In this document: piece by piece, positions 35,315 to 46,100 of the stretch
Numbering within the stretch: the first letter of the stretch is position 1
Layout of the letters: every line of letters begins with the position of its first letter
Assembly: GCA_026120035.1 (NCBI GenBank)
Contig: JALRME010000005.1
Span: 1,302,001 to 1,366,000, forward strand
Length of the DNA: 64,000 nt
Reading direction: 5' to 3'
From: Coleophoma eucalyptorum
Lineage: Eukaryota > Ascomycota > Leotiomycetes > Helotiales > Dermateaceae
Notes under the pieces: generated by a model
The model's database searches: none
Seen by the model: the letters and a program-made list of their open reading frames with translations, nothing else
Told to the model about the DNA's origin: nothing
Position numbers and translations under genes: made by a program

Positions 35315-36073
35315 ATGGGATCAAGACAGCTCTTGCGACTTTCGCAACGGCTTAAGTTCCCAGCTTTTTTGCGCCATGTTGAACCTCTATATTCTCCCAT
35401 CCAAACAGCGAGATTAACAAGCTCCACGAAACTACCGTCCTTGTCACGACAAGCAATTCCTATCGGCGATTACTATGCCTCTATATTAGATTCCTCCTCG
35501 CCCACTACAACCAGTACTCCGCCAACTTCTGCCTCTCCCTCTTCTTCAAATTCTCCCGTAACAAACACGGATTCAGAACCGAGCATTATATTCTCCTCAC
35601 GGTTGAGCTCGCCCACAGAGCGCAGGTCAGAGATTGAGAAGAAGAGCAGTCTTATCGCCGGTGTAAGGGTACCGCCAAAACCAGAAGAGCCAGACAATTG
35701 TTGTATGAGTGGGTGCGTAAACTGCGTATGGGATCGATTTCGGGATGAGTTTGAAGAATGGGCCGTCGCGACTAAAGCTGCGGAGGTGGCACTGCGGAAA
35801 GAGGAGAACACAGATAATTTCGAGATGAAGAAGAAACTAAGTCGTGAAGGCGGGACGGGAATGATGCTGGGAGAAGGAGTGAAGGGTGCACAGCATACTA
35901 TGATCAGCATGGACGATGATGGCGGAGGCAGTGAAGGCAGCTGGAACACAGGCTTAGATACGGATCTTAAAAGTGATGACTTGTTTGCCAATGTGCCCGT
36001 TGGTATTAGAGAGTTTATGAAGCAGGAGAAGAAATTGAAGGAGAAACATGCTAGAGAAGGCACTGTGGGATAA
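35315..36073 (+). CDS. Oxidoreductase-like domain (OXLD1-like) protein, probably mitochondrial, 252 aa
   Basis: Has the Oxidored-like motif (Pfam PF09791 type): PPKPEEPDNCCMSGCVNCVW at about 120-139, with the clustered Cys arrangement CC-x3-C-x2-C, followed by an acidic-aromatic helix (DRFRDEFEEW). The N-terminus beginning MGSRQLLRLSQRLKFP is Arg/Leu/Ser-rich without acids, as in a mitochondrial presequence; the ATG at 35315 is preferred over an upstream in-frame ATG at 35234 for this reason. A Ser/Thr-rich linker (60-100) precedes the motif. Biochemical role of this family is not established. Possible metal/cluster binding by the Cys group is inference. Confidence 0.8.
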   Translation: MGSRQLLRLSQRLKFPAFLRHVEPLYSPIQTARLTSSTKLPSLSRQAIPIGDYYASILDSSSPTTTSTPPTSASPSSSNSPVTNTDSEPSIIFSSRLSSPTERRSEIEKKSSLIAGVRVPPKPEEPDNCCMSGCVNCVWDRFRDEFEEWAVATKAAEVALRKEENTDNFEMKKKLSREGGTGMMLGEGVKGAQHTMISMDDDGGGSEGSWNTGLDTDLKSDDLFANVPVGIREFMKQEKKLKEKHAREGTVG

Positions 36074-36260
36074 CTTTTGTTAGACAAATAATGTATGATA
36101 ACCAAAGACCCTTCCATGCGGATGCTCTTTCGGGTCACATTAGGCGTGCAACTTTGATAGTCTGGTGTATTAAAGCAGAATTTCGGCTGCTATTTCTACA
36201 GATGAGTTCCTCTTCTGCGCAATGGCTGTTATAATCCAGCAGACTCCCATCAAGATGCCT

Positions 36261-36650
36261 TCAGTCAACATCTACACCCTTGCTCCTGAGATCTTTTCTT
36301 GCCAATTCAATTTCCTCCATCAACTCTGCGTGCGCCTTTGGGACATCATTAAAAGTGAAAACCCCAAGTCCCAACTTGAACAGCAGGTATGCGCCAAATG
36401 AAACGAGGGCCCAGAACGGCAACTAAATAAGGACTATCAGCAATTGGCCCTATGTCTTCGCAAGAGGATTACGTACGACGGGCACAATCTCATTAGAGAT
36501 CAGGGCAGGTAGAGGAATGAGGTGGAGGTAGAGCGCAAGGTAGAGCTGTAGAGAGAACTTTGTCAGCTTCCATAGTTTGTGTCTTGAAGAAAGGGAGCAT
36601 ACAGATGTGACCAAAAGGCCTATTGAGACGGTTTGTTGCGCCCGAGTCAT
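36261..36650 (-). CDS. dpm3: Dolichol-phosphate mannosyltransferase subunit 3 (DPM3), 92 aa
   Basis: Small ER membrane subunit that anchors the catalytic DPM1, needed for dolichol-phosphate-mannose synthesis for N-glycans, O-mannosylation and GPI anchors. Three exons (minus): 36650-36603, 36545-36477 and 36422-36261, all phase 0. Joined protein: MTRAQQTVSIGLLVTS, LYLALYLHLIPLPALI, then LPFWALVSFGAYLLF and FTFNDVPKAHAELMEEI. Two membrane helices and a C-terminal helix with the conserved FNDVPEAxxEL segment are as in the family; length is normal. Confidence 0.95.
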
Positions 36651-37345
36651 ATTGATATCTTTGTCAGAAATTCTCTGAATTCGGAGTTTGGACTGGTATC
36701 GCTTTGGTAAAGGAGTGTGGTTCGTAAGGAGTTGCTGCTTGATGATTTCGAGCTAAGGACAGCTTGAACTTCATCTCCCGTCGCGAATTTGAGGAGCACG
36801 ACACGTGATACTTAAAAGTGTCATGAGGTGCAATGAAGAAGGTCTAAATCCATGGTTCTGGAAAGACTATTCATGTTGCAATGGTTATGATTGCAAATTA
36901 CGAAACAGAGGTTTAAAACTGCGGAAACCTCTGATGCAAGTGGCTTTCATGAAAAAGCAGTCATGTCATATCATCTGTCACCCGAAACTGCCCAAGCCGA
37001 TAACTGTCACCAAGAGCTGCAATATGGAAAAGACTGTAGCTCGTTCCATTATTTCATCTTCAAAATAGAAAATTCCCCTATTGATATTTCTCCTTCCATA
37101 CTACAAAAAGTGAACGTCTCCTACAAAATTTGCGGTGCTAGCGGAAGCTGAATGATTGAAGTTGTGTTTTGAGGCAGTCAAAATTTCCCCTCCATGTCCA
37201 AGTCGCGTCGTGTACGCGATCAACGACATCGTATCTCACTTGCAAGTCAAATCTGCATGTAAATAACAACAGCAAAAGCGCGATCGTACGCGTATCCAAT
37301 ATTGAATATTGGAATGAGGCTTGATTGACAGTCTGTATATTTGCG
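36651..37345. other. Divergent promoter between DPM3 and the 37346 gene
   Basis: 695 bp. Short open frames at 36805-37151 are overlapping and without protein character. Nothing else recognised. Confidence 0.5.
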
Positions 37346-39964
37346 ATGGCGTCTTCTCCTTCGAAACGACGCAAGCTATTGCCCACCACCTCCGTCCCAA
37401 TCGCGGCTCCAACGACTCCAAGTAGAATACCAGCTCCCAGCCAGGATATCCGCAGCGCAGGAAGGCCATCGTTTGCGTCGCCAACAAAGGCCAGCCTTTC
37501 TAGACACCACCCACAGCTGTTAGCTAGGCCTTCGTCCTCCGGTGCTGGGATTGGTACTCAGAGGCCTGAAAGTCAGGGAAATCCGCTCTCAAGCTTCAGT
37601 GACATTGTGCCTGCTAGAGAAGTCAATGCTGGCGAGGACAACATTCACACACTTCGACCTTCAATCGAGAATAGTAATGGAACTCCATCCACCGCTCGAA
37701 TACGTGCTGCGTCGCAGCCACTGGAAGCTAGAGGTATTCAGTCTATTGGACGAAGCATGTCTGCAAAGCCTAGAAGAATGTCTAGGTCACCAGCGAAAGG
37801 GGCACGAGAAGCAAACACTGTGGATGACAAGATGTATGGCAACGAGAATATAGATCCGTTTCGTAAGACTGGCTTGAGGAGATCTCCCCAAGGACTCACC
37901 GAGCAGCCTGCCGAAACTGAAGGAAACGAAGCAACTGAGCCAGATTTGTTCAATATTTCGAATCCATTTAAGAAAGCAGGCTTAAGGAGGTCGCCTATAA
38001 TATCCAAACATGCACAGCCTACACCCGCGCAACCCGACACGCCTATTGAGTCTAGTAGACAAGAGCAGCAGCAGGAAAGTTTAGCTACCAGGATACAAGA
38101 GACTGAGAAAGAAAGTGGAGTAGAAGCGCCTCCTCAAACCATACTCGAATCGGCAATACGGGAAGTGATTGATAAATCTTCTCCGGCAGAAGCTATACGA
38201 GAAGTTGACGAGCTGCATACAAGAGCTGCAGAGCCAGTTGAAAAGGCATCTCCGCCAACAGACATTGCACAAGAAGTTCCAAAGGAAGCCCAGCATGCAA
38301 GCGCTACAGAAATAACAGAAGTAACACCAGACTTTTCAAAGGAAACCCCATCTTCAATTACAGGGTCAGCAGCTGGGGATCAAAGAGATGTCGTTGAAGG
38401 AGTCCTTACAAGACCCGAATTATCAAATGGCATTCCACCGTCCGAATTAAGACACCAAGTGCCACGAGTGCGGCGACATAGCATTGAGGAACCAGAGTTG
38501 CCACCGACTCCAACGCAGCGTGGTCTTGCGGATCCGGTAGTGACAACACCGCCATCCGGCATACACAATACACCAAGTAGGCGAGCTAGGAGGAATAAAA
38601 CACTAGCCGCCAAGCTTAAATCTTCACCACTCAAGCCTCACGCTGAGCGGCCAAAGGAAGATGCAGAAGCCAAAGATGAAAACACGCCGGATAATTCTTT
38701 TAAGAGAAGGAAATCTGCAAGGTTTCTGGTTCCGGACGATCCTAATGCACCCAAAAGGAAAGAGCGAGATGAACTACAGAAAGAGCTTCAAACCCTTCTA
38801 TCTGACGTGGATATAGCCAAACAAGAATGCGAACGTACTCGTTCACAGCTTGAATCCGGCGCGTATGTACTCTCGGAACCACCCAATTCGGAAGAATTGT
38901 TGGCTATTTTAATACGCTCAACGGTGTCTGAAACTGCACCTCCACCCAAACATCCGAACCTAAGCTTAATTGCAAATATGGGCTCGTTTCTTCCATTTTC
39001 ATCGCGTCGCAGACCTAAGGCAGCCACTGTAGCTGCTCTTGAGAGCCCCCCACCGTCTCACCTTCCTGTGAGTATTAGTGATCCTCTGCCTTATTTGCGC
39101 CTTTTTACGCCTTTGGAATACAAATCTCAGATCACAATACTGCCGCCTCCCTCAACGAATGGGAATGATTCGTCGTTGATGGTGGAAGGCGAAGCTTTGG
39201 AGAAACACTACATTACAGCTCGTTCTCCAACTGGATTCTTCACAGCACAGTTGACCATGACTGTTGACACCCGCGCATTTCAAATTACGTCAATTGAAAT
39301 TGGGAAAATGGACCTGAATGCTGAGGCTGAACTGGGAACTTTTATGAGGAAACGAGTGAGCAGTGAGGATGACGAAGCAGGTTATTCCATTGGGAAAGAT
39401 ATCAGCGTTCTAGGCTGGGCTATGGGGCGATGGGTAGATGTTTCTATACTGAGAGCAAAATTCTGGTGCACCGTAGACCTTAACTTTGGCACAATGGAAG
39501 CTAGAGCGAGGAGCTTGGAGAAGACAGCTATCAAGCGAAGACGTAAGCGAGCAGTGGTAACAGAGGAGGACGTTGCTTGCGACCTTGCCGGCGAGGAAGC
39601 ACAGCACAAATGGACAAGGCGCAAACTATTGCCCTATATGGGTCGCACAGTTTTCGCCATCGTTGATGAAAGCAGTGGGGTTGAGCTTCGATTTGAATGG
39701 CGGTTGGATTTTGACTGGACTGGTGAGGTTGACAGCAAGATTTCGGCTACTGCTGCAACCCCAGCGAGCTGTAAGTTGTTACTCATATTCACCATACCCA
39801 CTCACGGTACTCCAGAAACTAACATCAAAACCATAGGGCATGAAGGGGATGATCGAAGAAGTCTGGTCAAGATCCCAGAAACTTTTGATAGGATGGTCCA
39901 AGATCGTGGACCATTGGATGCTGTGAGAGCTATTGTGGGCCTTCTGATACCAAATGTGAAGTAA
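37346..39964 (+). CDS. Large conserved fungal nuclear-type protein, ~850 aa, function unknown
   Basis: Begins MASSPSKRRKLLP, a likely nuclear localisation signal; an ATG 21 bp upstream is in frame but less likely. Residues to ~420 are disordered with repeated short units (GLRRSP seen twice within (K/R)TGLRRSP/KKAGLRRSP) and S/T-P sites. A conserved segment PELPPTPTQRGLADPV is followed by NTPSRRARRNKTLAAKLKSSPLKP, then a coiled coil (about 465-505, KRKERDELQKELQTLL). The last ~300 residues look folded (LRLFTPLEYKSQITI, GWAMGRWVDVS, FWCTVDLNFG). A kinetochore-like role is conceivable from this layout but unproven. A 66-nt intron, 39771-39836, has GTAAGT, ACTAAC and CATAG and is in frame, so splicing gives PAS|WHEGDD. 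Confidence 0.78.
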   Translation: MASSPSKRRKLLPTTSVPIAAPTTPSRIPAPSQDIRSAGRPSFASPTKASLSRHHPQLLARPSSSGAGIGTQRPESQGNPLSSFSDIVPAREVNAGEDNIHTLRPSIENSNGTPSTARIRAASQPLEARGIQSIGRSMSAKPRRMSRSPAKGAREANTVDDKMYGNENIDPFRKTGLRRSPQGLTEQPAETEGNEATEPDLFNISNPFKKAGLRRSPIISKHAQPTPAQPDTPIESSRQEQQQESLATRIQETEKESGVEAPPQTILESAIREVIDKSSPAEAIREVDELHTRAAEPVEKASPPTDIAQEVPKEAQHASATEITEVTPDFSKETPSSITGSAAGDQRDVVEGVLTRPELSNGIPPSELRHQVPRVRRHSIEEPELPPTPTQRGLADPVVTTPPSGIHNTPSRRARRNKTLAAKLKSSPLKPHAERPKEDAEAKDENTPDNSFKRRKSARFLVPDDPNAPKRKERDELQKELQTLLSDVDIAKQECERTRSQLESGAYVLSEPPNSEELLAILIRSTVSETAPPPKHPNLSLIANMGSFLPFSSRRRPKAATVAALESPPPSHLPVSISDPLPYLRLFTPLEYKSQITILPPPSTNGNDSSLMVEGEALEKHYITARSPTGFFTAQLTMTVDTRAFQITSIEIGKMDLNAEAELGTFMRKRVSSEDDEAGYSIGKDISVLGWAMGRWVDVSILRAKFWCTVDLNFGTMEARARSLEKTAIKRRRKRAVVTEEDVACDLAGEEAQHKWTRRKLLPYMGRTVFAIVDESSGVELRFEWRLDFDWTGEVDSKISATAATPASCKLLLIFTIPTHGTPETNIKTIGHEGDDRRSLVKIPETFDRMVQDRGPLDAVRAIVGLLIPNVK

Positions 39965-40781
39965 TGAATAAAAATGAGCATAATGACTGATTTATTATGG
40001 ACGATTAATTGATTGCCACACAAAGTACAAAATTCATAGATATGCCTCCTTATGCTATTTCGTACGGGCAATTTTCTGAAGTGATCAATGAACAATTTAC
40101 AAAGTGTTGGTGCAGTCGAAGTTGCTACCAATTACAAGACTTCATCTCGATTACTACAAATTTACTACAAACTAAGAGAGCAAATAATGACAATCTAATC
40201 ATTATGTTCCTCAGCATTCATCGAACGCGTAAATTCGTTGCCTAATTCTCTCAAATTGCTAGTTATTTGTGAGTGCTATATGCAAAGTAGGAAGGGTTGT
40301 TCTGTTTGTTTTGTCTCGACTCAGATACTTCACTTAGTGTCAGACTTTGACATTTTTCTCTTATCTCTTCATCTGCATTTATGTAATGCATGGTCCAGCC
40401 TGAGACAGGTTCCTCGCAAAGAAGAAAATCCCGCTCTCTCGCACGCTCGCGCATAAAGTATTCATGACGTTGAACAAGCTCGCCTAATGAGGTTTAGCGT
40501 TATTCGGTCAGTCTTTTTCTCGTTTGTGTGGGGTCAGGCTATCTCGAAGGTAATCGGGAGCTCTCTGACAACCTTGGACTCCTCTTATTCAGCTTCGTCG
40601 TCTCCACGACCTCCTCCCAGTTTGTCCCGCCAGAAAAAAAGACTCCCCAGATACTACATGACCAGCTTCATGGTCATTGTTGAATCTTGGGGACGTCCGT
40701 TGCAAGAGTAATCTGCAGTTAACCCCAATATCCATCTCGAACCGATCTGAATATTCAACAATCCTCACCCACTCTTTAGTC
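39965..40781. other. Intergenic, 0.8 kb
   Basis: 3' flank of the 37346 gene and promoter of the BTB gene, both plus strand. AT-rich first half, pyrimidine-rich near 40600. Nothing recognised. Confidence 0.5.
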
Positions 40782-43131
40782 ATGGCTCCAGCTACGAACG
40801 CAGCCAAGAACCTGCAGGGTAATCGTGCCAGGCCAACGGCTACAAAGGCAGTTACTCCTGCACTGCCAATTCAGTACACGCAGAAGCGCAAGCAGAGTGT
40901 CGTCGCAAGAAAACCCGAGGCAGAGCCTGAACCACGAACACCAGCTGCGCAAATTGACCCGACACCAGTATCATCCGCATCTGAGGTCTCTGAAATCGCT
41001 GGAAATGGTTCTGCAGATGCGCCAAGCACAGTCAAAGGAGAGGTTGAGCAGCCAAAGGACAGCGGCAGTGAGGAAGATGTTCCATCTTCTAATGCGGCAA
41101 AGATTAAGGAGGACATCAAGGAGCCAGAAGCTGCTGCACAACGTGAACCAGCTCAAGGTAAGCGCGTGTTTCCCTTGACTGCGCTGCTGTAAGCCCATCA
41201 GCTGATCGTCTCTCGCCGCAGAAATCACTGAAGAGTCGCAACCCACAAACTCAGAAACTCAGTCAAACATGTCGAAGCCCGCTTACCAGATGCCTCCGAC
41301 CTTCTACCCAGGAAATCATAGCCATCCACACCAGCAAGACCCTTCTAGACTTCCGGTTCAACCCTCCTTCAATGGTCAGCATCCCATACACCATACGCAT
41401 CCTAGTTCTGGAAGCCTTGTCTTTGGTGGTTATGCAGAGTCTAACAACTCGTCTCCTGCGCCTCCACCTTCTACGGGTAACATTCCGCCACCATATGGCT
41501 TTCCTCAGCAAGCTCTTCCAGTTGGAAGATCCCATGCGGCACACACCAATGGCCAACAGAATATGTCAAATGGATTCTCTCCAATGGGCCCCCCTCCTCC
41601 AGGATACTATCGTCAAGACAACTTTATGACCCAGAATCCTACCACGGAGAGTTACGCTCGTCGCCAAATGGTCTCGTTCGCACCTCCTGATGGCTACTCT
41701 CCTTCTGGGACTCCTGTCATCTCAGATAATCAGCGCTTTGCTGCATTTGATGCCTCAACACCGCATAGCTTCCATGGATCTCAGTCATCGGCGCCCAACG
41801 AACATATGGCCAATGGCCATTCATTCTACAGCCAATATTCTCCTGATGGAGTGCCCAATGGTAGCAATGGCCATGTTGAGGATGTACGCCTATACCAACA
41901 ACCTCGGCCAAAGACCCGCCCTGTGTCTCAATCTATTGCACCATCCCAAGGGCAGTTCCCAGTCATGAACCAACCACCATTTCCACCACCAGGTATGGAT
42001 AATCTGGACGGACTTGTTTCTTACATCCAAGCACAGTTTGCGGATCCTACCATGGCAGACTATACTCTTGAGCTTCGTTACTCAGATGATCGTGCCGAAC
42101 CTGTTCGCATCCCTGGTCACAACCTGATGTTTGCGCGTAGTCCAACGCTCAAAAACATTATGACTGCCCAGGCTCACGATAGCACCACGGACGGTCTCTC
42201 CGTCCGGACACTGCTCATTGAGACAGATGACCGTTACCTCCGTTCAGATGCTTTCTGGATGGCTGTTCAACGTCTCTATGGTGGACCATTACTCGATATT
42301 GGTGCCTTGGGTGCAATGAATTCTGCTTCTGCAGCGCAGTCAACTTCAAATATGCCTGGCTCACCAACCGATCGTTTCGATCTTGCGCTTGGCTACGCAG
42401 CTGCTGGCCATATTCTTCAGATTCCACCTGTCATTAATCGGGGTGTAGAAATCGCTAGTCACTTTGTTAATTGGCTGACCATTGAAAAGGCCCTCGAGTT
42501 CGCACTTGATGGTGGTCTGGACTCCCAATGGACGTTGGAAGGTGGTCAAGCACCTGGTACAAGATCTCCAAGCACTTATGGACCAGCTGTGAACTTGCTT
42601 ATCCATCATGCGATGACCTACATCATCACGTCGTTCCCTCCCAACTTCGAGTTTGATTCTAGTGTCAGCGATCCAGCTCATATTCGCCGACTTCCCTTTG
42701 TTCCAGCCGAGCGTGCTGGTGCCCAGAACCCACGGTTGAGCAATATTAAGTTTGGTGACCACCTCAGCGAGGACCCAACACGATCGAACTCATCGAATTC
42801 CACCAACGTCATCCTTTCAAAGATCCTGCTCAACTTGCCACATCAGCTGCTGAAGTATGTTCTCGAATCGCAAAGATTGGGCAATGTCAACGCTTGGGCA
42901 ACGATAACTCTGAGGGAGAAGGTCATGCATGCGGCCATTGACGAACGTGAGAAGCGTCGAATGAAGGCTTATAGCAGTCCTCATGTCTCCAGCTCTGAAC
43001 GCAAAGCAAATGGCAAGCAGTGGGAGGTTGTCGGATGGCAAGAGTGTCTTCTTCCACCATATGGTGGCAGTGAGATTCCTGTTATCACACGGCAATGGGT
43101 TGACTTTATGGATCCTACCTTACCATCATGA
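40782..43131 (+). CDS. BTB/POZ-like protein with Pro/Gln-rich N-terminus, 761 aa
   Basis: Exons 40782-41157 and 41222-43131; the intron has GTAAGC..GCCGCAG, and phase 1 joins ..AQ|EITEESQ. The first ~380 residues are low complexity, rich in Pro, Gln, Ser and His (MPPTFYPGNHSHPHQQ). About 386-470 is a divergent BTB/POZ-like fold: DYTLELRYSDDRAEPVRIPGH, a strand-turn-strand, then NLMFARSPTLKNIM, the conserved HxxxLxxxS..F segment in altered form. The remainder is conserved in fungi and ends in a region with WEVVGWQECLLPP. Likely a protein-interaction or transcription-related adaptor; exact role unknown. Confidence 0.8.
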
Positions 43132-46100
43132 TTTTCACCATTTCCCCTCATTCTTGACGACTCACCTAGGGAAAACTGGGATATGGATATGTTTTGCGGG
43201 ATGATTGGTGTATTCGGCGTTGCATATGGGTTGAAAATTCTTGCTTGTGGCCAGCATTTGGCATACCAAAAAATCGGGGGAATGAATATGCTACGAGGAA
43301 ATTTCACATGGGGATTTTATATTTCTCTTGGAATGTTTTCTTGGCCCGTATCTTGATCCTTGATGAAGGGATTCTTGATTTCCGGGTGCAAAACAATTGC
43401 TCATCTCATCTTCTCGCCGTCATGGGATCTTTCAGTAAGAAGGGAATTCCTTGGTTCTGGGACTTTGATAGCTCCTGGTCAAACAGAATCAGATCGGATG
43501 TTATGGTAGTAGGATCTGATTCTTCTATCAGCTTTGATGAATACACAGCAATAATCACTTGAAAATTTTGTAGACATGGACTGTGCTTGCAATTAGTGAT
43601 CTTGCATTCGTTTCGTAAATGGGCAGGTGATATTCTTTCCGGTAATGTATCTCCTCGGCAGCCAAGAGTTGCCACAGTCAAGAATTCCTAAGTACTTAGA
43701 AAGTTGTCTCGATTGAACCACCTAGCACTATAAATTACCGACTCTGAAATTATCGGTCTATCGAAGCTTCCCACACCTCAAGGATTTAATGAGAATACCA
43801 AGTCTCTATCATATTCCAAGGATTGGATTTATTTCCTTTCCCCACCGGATCTCACGGAAAATAATTGCTCGCTGTGACAATAATCTGTATATCCGCTGGT
43901 AAGAGAGAACCTTCTTCTCTGGACTGAACGTGATTGTTCATTAAATCTTTATTGGCCTTTACATACTATATTTCTTCTGCTAGGGATATCAACCCATTTG
44001 TTTGTGTCCCATTCAAATTTGCGGAATGGAAAGATAGGAATGAAGAAAATACAGTTGCCTCCATGGCAGCTAAAGAAACATATCACTTCAATATGCTTGT
44101 ATCCTCTGTCTAGTAACAGCACTCTAGCGGCTAGGCATTCAGAACGTCTTGCCTAGGCAGCTGTGTTTGTACCCGTACAGAATGCATGTGCCGTTCTTTT
44201 TGACCCATAGCTCTGGGCTTGGTGTGAGGAGTTTACATGTGTTATAGGTTTGGTGAGGGAAGCTGAGCTATCTTCCCCCCCCCCCCCCAATTCCCTGGGA
44301 TAAATGAAGAATCGGGCCTGGGAGGCAAGAATATGGAGCAGTTTTTTTGCTGCAGTGTGGTTTATTTGTATTCGAAATATGTCAGAGTACCGCTATTCCT
44401 GACAAGACTCTATTGTTTCGAAGAGGTCGAGATGATATTGTGGTGGGGAGAGGGGGGGGGGGGTTGGAGGAGATTTAATTTTAGGGCGTGAAAAAGGGAT
44501 ATATATATATATATATGTATCTAGAGTAAGAGAGAGTCAACGGATCAAACAGAGCCAGAGTATTCGGAGCAGCAAGAAGTAGGTAGATTCAAGTTCTTGT
44601 TTGGTTGAATTCGAGTACTGTATCCTTAGAGACCTTGATTATATTTCGTAATATAAAAGACATCTTAAATTCGCTATGGTTAAACTAAGCAAGCCTTTCA
44701 TTGTACACTTCCCAGACCGTAAAGAAGCAAAGCAGGGCAAAGCTAAACAGTATGTAAGACTTCCTACGGCGAAGATGCGAGCTAAACAAAACCAACAGAT
44801 GGGCAGAAGTATCTCAACCATATCTCACCACTACCTTGCCCTGCCCAATGTTGCGCTCTGTTTAAGCTATAGTACACAGAGCACAAAAATAGCAATGGGG
44901 AAGGTCCTTGAAAGGAAATAACCCATCCACCCGCTAGGAAGGAATGAATCGGGATAAAAATCTTTAATCACCGAACCCATGAGACCCGTGTAATATTCTG
45001 AGGATAGCTACCGAAGCCCTTTTCCTCCTCGGGAGAAACGTTTGGTTTCCCACCCCGCTAAAAGCCCAAGAAACTACAGAAAACGAAGGTGAATATTTTC
45101 GAAAGTGCTGCCTGGCTTTGGTCACCATGTTGTCACTGATTTTGATGTACGTACGTGCGTACGTAGGTACTTTCCATTGCACAAAGAATAAGATTATTCT
45201 AAATTTGATCCATCCCCTCAACCCTTCAAGATCTCACCCTCTTTCTTTGAAACCGCGGGGCAGGCTTTTCTTGATTCCAAGGTCCTCAAGACTGAGAACA
45301 AGGGAGGAAAAGAGCGAAGTAACAGACAATAATAGGCAAGCAAAAGTCGGTTGTTGGGACATCTAGACGCAATGGCAGATTACCAGCTTTCGGACTCGGC
45401 CACGCGGGGGATGTTCGGCAAGGGGCTGGGCTGATTCTAGTACAGCATCCGACCACCTTCTCATCTCTTCCCCGGAGGATTTGGTACCTTTCGCCTTTTT
45501 TATGTTGATACTAGCCTATTTATGAGAGCTGTTTTAATTGTTCCTAAACCCTGGAAGTGTCACCGGCCTCCTTCCCCGTCTTAGTGAAGGATTGGGTGCA
45601 GAAGTTAAGGAAAGAGATTCTGCAGCTCTGTCACATTGAAGAAAAAACAGCGATAAATTATGTTTATTTTCGAGATTGGGTGACAGACGAGTCGACTAGC
45701 CGACCATGGCCAACCAGCCTTACGCGGTACTTGTTAAAAATGGGACGCGGGAATGAATGAAGGAGAGAGGTGTGAAATATCGAGATATTAGCTTTGTAGC
45801 AGATAGATGAGGGCTGGGGTGAAGATTGAAAGATTGAAGCGGGATAGGATATTGAAATGACGTATGATTCGCGACAAGAACAGCAGGAGATTTGATTGCA
45901 ATCCGGCAAAAGATTGTGTGTCGTGGGCTTTTAAGGTTGGAAGATAATTCCTCAATTGAATGTGGAGGTGAGAGATTGCATTCTTATGCGAACACACAGC
46001 CTGGGCTTGTGGAAGAATGGTCTGGGAAGCGGAGACTATGATATGCATCTGTCAATCAATGGCATTGTTCGGGGGTTGTGTCCAATTCGGATTTTAGACT

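Noticed and set aside
35473..36138. 221-codon minus-strand frame
   Set aside because: Exact antisense of the OXLD1-like gene.
44676..44921. 81-codon frame starting MVKLSKPFIVHF
   Set aside because: Short and Lys/Gln-rich from A-rich DNA; no homologue recalled.
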